A stretch of DNA of 22,152 nucleotides from CANJBX01 sp041487815 (GTDB taxonomy: Bacteria > Pseudomonadota > Alphaproteobacteria > Rhizobiales > Xanthobacteraceae): contig JBGPOB010000015.1 in the NCBI GenBank assembly GCA_041487815.1, positions 1-22,152 of the forward strand, in the 5' to 3' direction. Position numbers and translations under genes: made by a program. Positions 1 through 7,402 of this stretch are shown here, in pieces (the first letter of the stretch is position 1; each line of letters opens with the position of its first letter). The notes under the pieces were generated by a model. The model saw only the letters and a program-made list of their open reading frames with translations, searched no databases and was not told where the DNA came from.

Positions 1-36
1 ATTCCCCATTCTCATAGAGAATCGTTCAATTTTTGA

Positions 37-52
37 TATGCATTTTCGCATA
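37..52. promoter_or_regulatory. LysR-box-like palindrome upstream of DUF1127 gene
   Basis: TATGCATTTTCGCATA has perfect 5-bp arms (TATGC/GCATA) around a 6-base centre and fits the T-N11-A pattern of LysR-type regulator sites. It lies in an AT-rich stretch, in contrast to the GC-rich rest of the window. A weak promoter candidate follows: TTTACG at 74-79, a 17-base spacer and TATTTA at 97-102. That would put the palindrome near -65, the usual place for a LysR recognition site. A GAATC (GANTC, possible CcrM methylation site) lies at 19-23. The link to a regulator is inference; no regulator gene is visible inside the window. Confidence 0.35.
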
Positions 53-186
53 GCTGCACCGCAACATTATTACTTTACGCTGTTATTTCAAAGTCTTATT
101 TAGCATTTAGACGATATCAATAGCGGAAAATACTGCGACGCAGCAAGTATTTGGCCGTGCCAAAGATAGAAAATGAGAGGTTTGCC

Positions 187-342
187 ATGCTGCTTTCAAA
201 CATCGTCCGACTTCTGCGCTCGTGGCGGCGCTACAATTCCAGCCTGAACGAGCTTTACCGGATGGACGACCGCGACCTCGCCGACATCGGCATCTCCCGG
301 TCCGACATTCCGCGCATCGCCTGGGAAGCTTCCCAGCGCTGA
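187..342 (+). CDS. Small DUF1127 (YjiS-like) protein
   Basis: This encodes a 51-residue basic protein. Its C-terminal half carries the DUF1127 signature: an Arg-rich helix (RSWRRYNSSLNEL), then LYRMDDRDLADIGISRSDI. I chose the ATG at 187 because GAGAGG lies six bases upstream; an in-frame TTG at 151 would add 12 residues but has no ribosome binding site. Small DUF1127 proteins are common in alphaproteobacteria. Studied members are reported to bind RNA or to act in sRNA turnover and nutrient responses; the role of this copy is unknown. It stands alone, with its own AT-rich upstream region and a terminator hairpin just after it. In Brucella the LysR-type regulator VtlR is reported to activate small DUF1127 genes, which makes the upstream palindrome interesting. 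Confidence 0.85.
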   Translation: MLLSNIVRLLRSWRRYNSSLNELYRMDDRDLADIGISRSDIPRIAWEASQR

Positions 343-370
343 TCGGCCTCCCAAGACGCCCTCCTCCCGG

Positions 371-395
371 AACGCCCGCCGTAAGGTGGGCGTTT
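371..395 (+). terminator. Intrinsic terminator after the DUF1127 gene
   Basis: AACGCCCGCC, loop GTAA, then GGTGGGCGTT form a 10-bp stem with one G-T pair, followed by a short T-rich stretch. It starts 28 bases after the DUF1127 stop codon and separates that gene from trmFO. The T tract is short, as is common in high-GC alphaproteobacteria. Confidence 0.65.
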
Positions 396-507
396 CGCGT
401 TTGCGGAGTCTCGCGCTCCGCTCGCAATAAGCGCGCGAATTCCGCCCAATTCCGGCGTTCCTCCCCGCTCCGTTGACTTGCCGCGGCTTTTCGCGGACGA
501 CCGCAGC

Positions 508-1941
508 ATGCAGCCGGGATCCCTCTCACGGAAAGCACCGGTCCATGTCGTCGGCGGCGGGCTCGCCGGCGCCGAGGCGGCATGGCAACTGGCGGCGCGC
601 GGCGTACCCGCTGTGATCCATGAGATGCGGCCGGAGCGGATGAGCGCGGCCCACAGGACCGGGCACCTTGCTGAACTGGTGTGCTCCAACTCGCTGCGCT
701 CCGACGACAGCGAAACCAACGCCGTCGGCCTGTTGCACGCCGAGCTGCGCCGGTTGGACTCGCTGATCATGCGCACCGCCGACGCCCACCAGGTGCCGGC
801 GGGCGGCGCGCTCGCGGTCGATCGCGACAATTTCTCCCTAGCCGTGACCGCCGCGCTCGAAGCCCATCCGCTGATCGATATTCGGCGCGAGGAAGTCGCC
901 GGCCTGCCGCCCGCGGACTGGGACAGCGTGATCGTCGCGACGGGGCCGTTGACCTCGCCTGCCCTCGCCGACGCGATCCGCATGCTCAGCGGGGCTGATG
1001 CGCTGGCCTTTTTCGATGCGATTGCACCGATCGTTCATCGCGATGCGATCGACATGTCGGTGGCGTGGTTCCAGTCCCGCTACGACAAGGCCGGGCCCGG
1101 CGGCTCCGGCGCCGACTACATCAATTGTCCGTTGTCGCGCGAACAATACCAGACGTTCGTCGACGCGCTGCTTGCGGGCGAAAAGACCTCGTTTCAGGAA
1201 TGGGAAACGACGACGCCCTATTTCGACGGCTGCCTCCCCGTCGAAGTGATGGCGGAGCGCGGCCGCGAGACCCTGCGGCATGGACCGATGAAGCCCTTCG
1301 GCCTCACCAACCGGCACCGGCCGGACATCAAGCCCTACGCCGTCGTGCAGTTGCGTCAGGACAACCGGCTCGGGACCTTGTTCAACATGGTCGGATTTCA
1401 GACCAAGCTGAAGCACGGCGAGCAGGCGCGTATATTCCGCACCATTCCGGGGCTGGAGCGCGCGGAATTCGCCCGCCTCGGCGGCGTTCATCGCAACACG
1501 TTTCTCAATTCCCCCAGTCTTCTCGACGCAACCTTGCGCCTGCAGGCCGCGCCGCGGTTGCGCTTCGCGGGACAGATCACCGGTTGCGAAGGTTATGTCG
1601 AATCCGCCGCGATCGGCCTGCTTGCGGGCCGGTTTGCCGCCGCCGAATGGCGGGATGAAGCGGTGTCGACGCCGCCGCCAACCACGGCCCATGGCGCGCT
1701 GCTCGGCCACATCACCGGCGGGCATATCGCGACCATCGACCCCGGCCCCAAATCCTTCCAGCCCATGAACATCAATTTCGGGCTTTTCCCTCCGCTGGCC
1801 CACGCGCCCGTGCGCAACATCGCTGGCGAACGACTACGCGGCCCGGCGAAATCAGTGGCGCGAAAGCGCGCCATTTCAGCGCGAGCACTGGCTGATCTTG
1901 AGCGCTGGATTGCGGGCGAGCTGTCCGTCGCGGCGGAATGA
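508..1941 (+). CDS. trmFO: TrmFO, folate/FAD-dependent tRNA (uracil-54-C5)-methyltransferase
   Basis: TrmFO makes 5-methyluridine at position 54 of the tRNA T-loop, using methylenetetrahydrofolate as carbon donor and reduced FAD. The 477-residue product has an N-terminal dinucleotide-binding motif (VVGGGLAGAEAAWQLA, about 14-29) and the family stretch ELVCSNSLRSDD. Cys59 and Cys242 (in FDGCLPVEVMAERG) match the two conserved functional cysteines of the family. The C-terminal half has GFQTKLKHGEQ, the Gly-rich AGQITGCEGYVESAAIGLLAG and NINFGLFPPL, all typical. I prefer ATG 508 to an in-frame TTG at 478, because the shorter protein starts close before the FAD motif and matches the usual length near 470. 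The kinase gene begins one base after its stop codon, so the two are probably cotranscribed. Confidence 0.95.
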   Translation: MQPGSLSRKAPVHVVGGGLAGAEAAWQLAARGVPAVIHEMRPERMSAAHRTGHLAELVCSNSLRSDDSETNAVGLLHAELRRLDSLIMRTADAHQVPAGGALAVDRDNFSLAVTAALEAHPLIDIRREEVAGLPPADWDSVIVATGPLTSPALADAIRMLSGADALAFFDAIAPIVHRDAIDMSVAWFQSRYDKAGPGGSGADYINCPLSREQYQTFVDALLAGEKTSFQEWETTTPYFDGCLPVEVMAERGRETLRHGPMKPFGLTNRHRPDIKPYAVVQLRQDNRLGTLFNMVGFQTKLKHGEQARIFRTIPGLERAEFARLGGVHRNTFLNSPSLLDATLRLQAAPRLRFAGQITGCEGYVESAAIGLLAGRFAAAEWRDEAVSTPPPTTAHGALLGHITGGHIATIDPGPKSFQPMNINFGLFPPLAHAPVRNIAGERLRGPAKSVARKRAISARALADLERWIAGELSVAAE

Positions 1942-1942
1942 G

Positions 1943-3013
1943 ATGACCGCGCGTAGCGACATCCCGGCTGAAGTCGCCGGCCGCTGGCGCCGGACGGTTG
2001 TGCTCAAGCGCGACGTGTTCTCGACCGTCGAGCGCGGCTTCTTCGTCACGGCAAACGGCGAAATCGACGCGGTGTTGCGCCGTATCGACGACGCACCATC
2101 GTGGTCGTTTCCGCTGGCGCTTCTGCTGTTCCGGCGCGAGCGGCGCGCACTCGAACGCGTCGGTCCGCTCGGCATTGCGCCGCACCTCCTGTTCGCCGGG
2201 AAGCGCGCCTTGGTGCGCTCATTCATCGACGGCGTCGCGTTGCAGATCGCCAAGCCCCACGGCGACCGCGCTTACTTCCGATCGGGGCGCGCCGCGCTGC
2301 AAACGCTGCACCGGGCCGGCGTGACGCACAACGATCTTGCCAAGGAACAGAACTGGCTGCGCGGTGCCGACGGCAAGGCCTATCTGACGGATTTTCAGCT
2401 CGCGTTCGTGTTCAGGAACCGCGGCAAGCTGTTTCGCCTCGCCGCTTACGAGGACATGCGGCATCTCCTCAAGCACAAGCGCAGCTATGTGCCGGAAGCG
2501 CTCACCGCCGCCGAGCGCAAGATGCTGGCGCGGAAAAGCCTGCCGACGCGCATCTGGATGGCGACCGGAAAGCGCATCTATATTGCGGTAACGCGCGGCG
2601 TGTTCGGATTTGTGGATCGCGAGGGCGGCGGGCCAAGGCTCGTGCATGAGGCGCCGGTGATCGCCGCCGCGCTGAAGGCGCGCGCCGATGTCCGCGATGC
2701 CGCGATCGTGGCGTTTCCGGATCGGCGCGCCGGGACCGGCCTCTATGTGTTCGTCGAAGCGTCGCAGCCGGTCACCAATCGCACGCTGCACGAAACCATC
2801 ATGGCCATGCCAGTGCGCGCGCCGGAGCTGGTGCAGGTGGTCGACGCCATGCCGCGCAACGCCGCCGGCGCGGTGCGCACCGAGATCCTGCAACTCGTCG
2901 CGATGAACCAGGTCGATCTGATCCCGCCGCTGCTGACTGACGACGCGGAGCGCGCCCTCATCGCACGCATCGTCGCCGGACGGCAAAATCTGCGCGACCG
3001 TTTCAGCTTCTAG
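1943..3013 (+). CDS. RIO-like protein kinase fused to an ANL-type C-terminal domain
   Basis: The protein has 356 residues and two parts. Residues about 15-180 look like a small RIO/lipopolysaccharide-kinase-type fold: LHRAGVTHNDLAKEQN (122-137) matches the catalytic loop, with Asp131 and Asn137, and LTDFQLA (148-154) replaces the usual DFG metal-binding motif. The lysine of an N-lobe VAIK is not obvious; IDAVLRRID (41-49) sits near its expected place. Residues about 237-320 resemble the C-terminal subdomain of acyl-CoA synthetases (ANL family): an RDAAIVAFPD strand and a final PRNAAGAVRTEIL. The usual catalytic Lys of the G-K motif there is Ala310. It begins one base after the trmFO stop codon and ends with its stop codon overlapping that of the opposite gene. 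Substrate and partner are unknown. From memory, similar proteins occur in other rhizobia. Confidence 0.75.
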   Translation: MTARSDIPAEVAGRWRRTVVLKRDVFSTVERGFFVTANGEIDAVLRRIDDAPSWSFPLALLLFRRERRALERVGPLGIAPHLLFAGKRALVRSFIDGVALQIAKPHGDRAYFRSGRAALQTLHRAGVTHNDLAKEQNWLRGADGKAYLTDFQLAFVFRNRGKLFRLAAYEDMRHLLKHKRSYVPEALTAAERKMLARKSLPTRIWMATGKRIYIAVTRGVFGFVDREGGGPRLVHEAPVIAAALKARADVRDAAIVAFPDRRAGTGLYVFVEASQPVTNRTLHETIMAMPVRAPELVQVVDAMPRNAAGAVRTEILQLVAMNQVDLIPPLLTDDAERALIARIVAGRQNLRDRFSF

Positions 3014-3681
3014 ATTTTCGGAAATCCGAAATACGCCGCGCGCAACAGCGCGAGCTGCCGGCGCCACTGCGGCGGATGCGGATTTCGCAGGCGCAGCGGC
3101 ACCAGCGCGAGCGGCAGGAACGCCGGCAAGGCGATTTTCGGCAGCGCGCCAACCTGCGCCCGAAACGCTCCAAAGGCCTGACGCGCGGCGTCCGGCTCCG
3201 GCGGATCGCCGACCAGCGTTTGGGCCGCGCCGGCGAGGTCAGCCGCCGCCGCGACCACTTCCCCTTCGGCACCCAGCATGCGTGCGGCGGTGAGATAGAT
3301 CGCCGATGCCGCCGCGATCGCCGGCTCGCCATAGAGTTCGGCCTGCCGTGCCTCAATGGCGTCTATCAGGGGCGCAATGGGAACGCCGGTTTCCGCCAGG
3401 GCGGCGCGCAAGGCCATGAGCACGGGATGACCGGCGGCTTCCTCGGGCCGCGTGCCGGCGAGCGCGTCGTGCCACCACTGCAGACGAATGGCCCCCGCCG
3501 CGGGCTCGTGGACGCGGCGCTGCACGCGCGCGATTTCGACATCGAAGGCGTAGAGCGCCAGCAGATGGCGGCGCCGCGCTTCGGGTGCGAACAGGTTGGC
3601 GAGAAAGCGGTCCTTGTCATGATCGCGCACCAGTGCCGCACAATAGGCATCAGCGTCGCCTGTGCCCGCGGCGCCCATCAT
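3010..3681 (-). CDS. Squalene/phytoene synthase-fold protein, NDUFAF6-like
   Basis: This 223-residue protein starts at an ATG overlapping the stop codon of the previous gene (ATGA), a coupled start. The stretch LLALYAFDVEIARVQRRV followed by IRLQWWHDAL matches the trans-isoprenyl-diphosphate synthase fold. It is closest to the NDUFAF6 branch, whose human member assembles respiratory complex I. The Asp-rich DxxxD motifs that bind diphosphate-Mg in true squalene and phytoene synthases are not visible, so a catalytic prenyl-transfer role is unlikely. My recollection of bacterial relatives is about 280 residues; this one seems to lack a central segment after about residue 150, although its C-terminal end (PPQWRRQLALLRAAYFG) looks complete. 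The next gene upstream is an NDUFAF3-like protein, which supports the assembly-factor reading. Confidence 0.75.
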   Translation of the reverse strand: MMGAAGTGDADAYCAALVRDHDKDRFLANLFAPEARRRHLLALYAFDVEIARVQRRVHEPAAGAIRLQWWHDALAGTRPEEAAGHPVLMALRAALAETGVPIAPLIDAIEARQAELYGEPAIAAASAIYLTAARMLGAEGEVVAAAADLAGAAQTLVGDPPEPDAARQAFGAFRAQVGALPKIALPAFLPLALVPLRLRNPHPPQWRRQLALLRAAYFGFPKI

Positions 3682-4055
3682 GCGACGGCGATGAGCAGCG
3701 CCGCAACGCGACGACGTTCCTCGAGCAGGATGTTGTAGGTGCGCACCGCCGCGCGCGAGCTCATCACTTCCAGCACGATGCGGCGGTCGCGAAATTGCTG
3801 GCGGATATCGGACGAGACGGCGGCAATGTCCACGCCGGTGCCGATCAGGAAATGGTCGATGCCGGAAGGATCGGCGAATACCCGCGCCAGCGCCGGTGCG
3901 TCGATGTCCTGCGGCGCCACCACAGGACAGGCCCAGATGCCGCTGGGCAGACACAGGAGCGACCCGCGATGCGACATTCCGCCGAAGCGGAAGCCGCCAT
4001 TGCCATAGGCCTCGATCGGCGCCGCGTAAGGCAGGTGCGGGTCAGGTTCCGCCAC
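3678..4055 (-). CDS. Mth938/DUF498 domain protein, NDUFAF3-like
   Basis: The 125-residue product has the family core: IEAYGNGGFRFGGMSHRGSL (about 14-33), a PSGIWACPV strand, and HFLIGTGVDIA. Mammalian NDUFAF3, which has the same fold, is a complex I assembly factor. A parallel role is inferred here from homology and from position between secF and an NDUFAF6-like gene. The start is a GTG eight bases after the secF stop codon, with GGGAC just upstream. The gene ends in a 4-nt ATGA overlap with the next gene. A generic 'hypothetical Mth938-like' label is equally valid if the functional link proves wrong. Confidence 0.85.
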   Translation of the reverse strand: MAEPDPHLPYAAPIEAYGNGGFRFGGMSHRGSLLCLPSGIWACPVVAPQDIDAPALARVFADPSGIDHFLIGTGVDIAAVSSDIRQQFRDRRIVLEVMSSRAAVRTYNILLEERRRVAALLIAVA

Positions 4056-4063
4056 GGTCCCGC

Positions 4064-5116
4064 TCAGGGCTGGGCTTTGGCCTTGGCGGCAACCGTCGCC
4101 GGCGCGTCCTCGTTGCCCGCGCCGGAACGACCGGTGCCGACACCGAGATAGATCAAGATCGGCGAGGCGATGACCACCGAGGTATAAGTACCGACCAGCA
4201 CGACGCCGAACATCATCGTTGCGGTGAACGAATGGATCGCCTGGCCGCCAAACAACAACAACGCCAACAGCGACAATGATACCGTCACATGGGTGATGAT
4301 GGAGCGCGACAGCGTGGCGTTGATCGAGACATTGAGGAGGTCCGCCATCGGCAGCTTCTTGTAGCGGCGCAACATCTCGCGGATACGGTCGTAAATGACG
4401 ACCGTATCGTTAAGGGAATAGCCGAGGATGGTGAGCAGCGCGGCGATGCTGGTGAGATCGAAATCGATCTGCGTCACCGACATGAAGCCAAGCGTCAATA
4501 CCAGGTCGTGCACGTTCGCGATCATGGCGCCGAGCGCGAATTGCCACTCGAAGCGGAACCAGAGGTAAACCAGGATCGCGCCGATCGCGAAAAACAGACC
4601 GATGGTGCCGTAGGACAACAGTTCGCTCGACACCCGCGGGCCGACGACCTCGACGCGGCGATACTCGACCTGCCCGCCGAGCGCCGCGCGCACCTTCTGC
4701 ACCGCGGCCTGCTGCGCCTGCTCGCCGCCGGGCTGCTGGGCAATCCGGATCAGCACGTCGGCGGGGCCGCCGAACTGCTGCAACTGCACGTCACCGAGAT
4801 TAAGGCCTGTGAGCGTCGCACGAATGCTGCCAAGATCCGCCGCACCGGACTTGTCCTGCACTTCCATCAACGTGCCGCCGCGAAAGTCGATACCGAAATT
4901 GAGGCCGTGGAAGAAATAAAGCGCGATCGCGACGATCGAGAGTGCGGCCGACGCGGGAAAGCTGATCCGCCGAAAGCGGATGAAGTCGAATTTGGTGTCG
5001 TCGGGCACGATTCGCAGCAGCGGGATGCGCCCCGCCACCGCCAGCAAGCAAACCGCCGCGATGGCGATGCCGCCCGCAACGACAATCCAGAACGTCATCG
5101 CCGAGGCCTCTGCCAT
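4064..5116 (-). CDS. secF: SecF, protein translocase accessory subunit
   Basis: SecF forms with SecD and YajC the proton-driven complex that pulls exported proteins through SecYEG at the inner membrane. The 350-residue protein has the P1-head motif FGIDFRGGT (about 74-82), the conserved GYSLNDTVVIYDRIRE in the membrane domain (232-247), and the later SRSIITHVTVSLSLLALLLF. A hydrophobic segment at about 8-26 precedes the usual DDTKFDFIRFR start of the core, so there is one extra N-terminal membrane span or leader. The start ATG shares one base with the secD stop codon (TGATG), indicating translational coupling. Confidence 0.96.
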   Translation of the reverse strand: MAEASAMTFWIVVAGGIAIAAVCLLAVAGRIPLLRIVPDDTKFDFIRFRRISFPASAALSIVAIALYFFHGLNFGIDFRGGTLMEVQDKSGAADLGSIRATLTGLNLGDVQLQQFGGPADVLIRIAQQPGGEQAQQAAVQKVRAALGGQVEYRRVEVVGPRVSSELLSYGTIGLFFAIGAILVYLWFRFEWQFALGAMIANVHDLVLTLGFMSVTQIDFDLTSIAALLTILGYSLNDTVVIYDRIREMLRRYKKLPMADLLNVSINATLSRSIITHVTVSLSLLALLLFGGQAIHSFTATMMFGVVLVGTYTSVVIASPILIYLGVGTGRSGAGNEDAPATVAAKAKAQP

Positions 5117-6720
5117 CAGATCGGCACCATCTTCGGGCGCACCCAGCGCACCCAGGACGCGACGATCAGCCGCGTCAGCGTGAATGCCGTGAACAACGTG
5201 GTGAGGATACCGATGCCGAGGGTCACGGCGAATCCGCGTACCGGTCCGGTGCCGATGAAGAACAAAACCGCGGCAGCGATGAAAGTGGTGATGTTGGAGT
5301 CGAGAATGGTCGCAAGCGCACGCGAGAACCCCGCGTCGATGGCCGCGATGGCAGAGCGCCCGCCGCGCACCTCCTCGCGGATACGCTCGTAGATCAGCAC
5401 GTTGGAGTCGACGGCGATGCCGACCGTGAGCACGATGCCGGCAATGCCCGGCAACGTAAGCGTCGCATTGAGGAGCGAAAGGACGCCAAAGATCATCGAG
5501 ACGTTGATCGCTACCGCCAAATTGGCGAACAAGCCGAACAGGCCATAGGTCACGAGCATGAACACGACGACCAGCACGGTGCCGGCATAGGATGCGATCT
5601 TGCCTTTGTTGATCGAATCCTGGCCAAGACCCGGGCCGACGGTGCGTTCCTCGATGATGGTGAGCGGCGCCGGCAGCGCGCCCGCGCGTAACAGGATCGA
5701 GAGATCGTTCGCGCTCTCGACGGTGAAGCTGCCCGAAATCTGCCCGGAACCGCCGAGAATCGGCTCGCGGATGACCGGAGCCGAAATGACTTCGTTGTCG
5801 AGCACGATCGCGAACGGTCGACCGACGTTTTCCTGCGTGACCTGCGCAAAGCGGCGGGCGCCCGCGGTGTTGAATCGGAACGAGACAATCGGTTCACTGG
5901 TCCGCTGATCGAAACCCGGTTGCGCGTCGGTCAGTTCCTCGCCCGAGACCATGACCTGCTTCTGGATCAACAGTGGAACTTTCGGATCGCGCTTGCCTTC
6001 GTAAATAATTTCGGATTCGGACGGCACCCGTGTCTGCAGCGCGTCCTGCGCACTCATGGTGCTGTCGACCAATCGGAACGTCAGCTTGGCGGTTTTTCCG
6101 AGCAGGTCCTTCAAGCGCGAAGGGTCCTGCAATCCCGGCACCTGCACGAGAATGCGATCCACGCCCTGGCGCTGGATCAATGGCTCGACCGTGCCGAGCT
6201 CGTTGACGCGGCGCTCGACGATCTGGATCGACTGATCGACGGATTGGCGAATGCGCTCAATCATCGCCGCCTCGGTCACCGTCAGTCGGACCAGGCCACC
6301 GCCGACATCGCCGACATCAACCGAACGCTGCCCCGTGCCGCCAAGCAATCCCCCGAGCGGCTGCGACAACTCGCGCAACTTGGTCAGCGCCTGCTGAAAG
6401 TCGGCGCCTTCGCGGATGCGCACCTCAACGGTGTCGCTCCGCGCGGCAAGCCCGGTGTAGCCGACCTTGGCGTCGCGCAATACGCGGCGCACGTCGTCAC
6501 GCAATGCGTCGACCTTTTCCTTGCGCACTGCGTTGGAATCCACCTCCAGCAGAATATGCGAACCGCCCTGCAGGTCGAGACCGAGGACGACATGTCGCTG
6601 CGCCCATTTCGGCCAGCTTTGCACGGTTTTCTCGGCGACAAAATTCGGCGCGGCGCACAGGCATATGATTGCCGCGACCGCCAAAATTCCAATGACCTTC
6701 CAGCGCGAGAAAAAAAGCAT
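5116..6720 (-). CDS. secD: SecD, protein translocase accessory subunit
   Basis: The 534-residue product has an N-terminal membrane span (about 7-24), the HVVLGLDLQGGSHILLEVD motif (43-61), a large periplasmic P1 region, and a membrane domain with DSNVLIYERIREEVR (438-452) and a run of hydrophobic helices to the end. Length and motif order are normal for SecD. It pairs with SecF through a one-base overlap. Upstream, 66 bases separate it from yajC and contain a strong GC hairpin; GGGAG lies about ten bases before the ATG. Confidence 0.97.
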   Translation of the reverse strand: MLFFSRWKVIGILAVAAIICLCAAPNFVAEKTVQSWPKWAQRHVVLGLDLQGGSHILLEVDSNAVRKEKVDALRDDVRRVLRDAKVGYTGLAARSDTVEVRIREGADFQQALTKLRELSQPLGGLLGGTGQRSVDVGDVGGGLVRLTVTEAAMIERIRQSVDQSIQIVERRVNELGTVEPLIQRQGVDRILVQVPGLQDPSRLKDLLGKTAKLTFRLVDSTMSAQDALQTRVPSESEIIYEGKRDPKVPLLIQKQVMVSGEELTDAQPGFDQRTSEPIVSFRFNTAGARRFAQVTQENVGRPFAIVLDNEVISAPVIREPILGGSGQISGSFTVESANDLSILLRAGALPAPLTIIEERTVGPGLGQDSINKGKIASYAGTVLVVVFMLVTYGLFGLFANLAVAINVSMIFGVLSLLNATLTLPGIAGIVLTVGIAVDSNVLIYERIREEVRGGRSAIAAIDAGFSRALATILDSNITTFIAAAVLFFIGTGPVRGFAVTLGIGILTTLFTAFTLTRLIVASWVRWVRPKMVPI

Positions 6721-6747
6721 GAACCGTGCGCGCTCCCGCCTCTACCC

Positions 6748-6770
6748 GCCGGCGACCATGCGCCGCCGGC
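6748..6770 (-). other. Stem-loop in the yajC-secD spacer
   Basis: GCCGGCG and CGCCGGC form a perfect 7-bp all-GC stem around a 9-base loop between yajC and secD. On the transcribed strand no T tract follows, so it is not a standard terminator. It may stabilise or separate the short yajC message from the long secDF part. Confidence 0.4.
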
Positions 6771-6786
6771 CGTCCGCCGTCCTCGA

Positions 6787-7137
6787 TCAGCCTGCCTTGC
6801 CAGCGCCGGCGTCGTCCTTGACAGGCTCGCCCCTGGCGCGCACGTCGGTCAGCATGCTGCGTAATTGCCGGGCTCGCACGCCATCGGCGATCTCGATCTC
6901 GACCTGATCGTCGTCGACGACCTTGGTGACCTTGGCGACGAGGCCGCCGGACGTCACGACGGTGTCGCCGCGGCGCACGTTTTTTACCATTTCCTGATGC
7001 TGCTTCGCCCGCTTCTGCTGCGGCCGCAGGATCAGGAAATACATGATGACGAATATGCCGATGAACGGCAGCAGTGACGTAAGCATGTCGCTGGTGCCGC
7101 CGCCAAAGCCCTGAGCAAACGCGGGCGTAATGAGCAT
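6787..7137 (-). CDS. yajC: YajC, preprotein translocase auxiliary subunit
   Basis: This small membrane protein of the SecDF-YajC complex has 116 residues. The single membrane span, SLLPFIGIFVIMYFLILRPQ (about 21-41), runs into the family signature RPQQKRAKQHQEM, followed by the small cytoplasmic domain NVRRGDTVVTSGGLVAKV. The start has a good AGGGGAT ribosome binding site. It is the first gene of the yajC-secD-secF-NDUFAF3-NDUFAF6 operon, with a promoter candidate about 80 bases upstream. Confidence 0.95.
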   Translation of the reverse strand: MLITPAFAQGFGGGTSDMLTSLLPFIGIFVIMYFLILRPQQKRAKQHQEMVKNVRRGDTVVTSGGLVAKVTKVVDDDQVEIEIADGVRARQLRSMLTDVRARGEPVKDDAGAGKAG

Positions 7138-7217
7138 TCAAATATCCCCTGGTTCAGGAATTGGCCGGACCTAGGCGCGCGGCGTCGGGCGCTCCGGCAG
7201 CCTATTGGTTGAGGCGG

Positions 7218-7245
7218 AATATAACCGTCACGGGTCCGATTGCAA
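7218..7245 (-). promoter_or_regulatory. Candidate promoter for the yajC-secDF operon
   Basis: On the - strand, TTGCAA (7240-7245) and TATATT (7218-7223) are separated by 16 bases, a reasonable housekeeping-type promoter. Transcription would begin near 7211, leaving a leader of about 74 bases before yajC. It lies in the 265-base spacer shared with the divergent DUF815 gene. Confidence 0.45.
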
Positions 7246-7402
7246 CGTCGCAAAGCCGCGGCATGGTTGCGTCTTGGCTATGCAACGCCGACGCCAGCCA
7301 TGGCGAAATTTGTTTAGCCATGACGGCCTTTTTCCGAGCTTGCCCGCTTTTCACTTCGCGGCAATATGCTCTATGTGTGCGGTCCCGAACATCCGGACTG
7401 CC

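Noticed and set aside
838..1803. A 321-codon open frame on the - strand opposite trmFO
   Set aside because: It lies inside trmFO, which has all family motifs; the antisense peptide is Gly/Arg-rich and unrecognisable.
4289..5392. A 367-codon open frame on the + strand opposite secF/secD
   Set aside because: It is a shadow of secF and secD; the peptide is Arg/Asp-rich, shows no domain, and the - strand genes have tight operon spacing.
7266..7286. Inverted repeat GTTGC-N11-GCAAC in the yajC/DUF815 spacer
   Set aside because: Arms of only five bases with no second copy; expected by chance at this scale.
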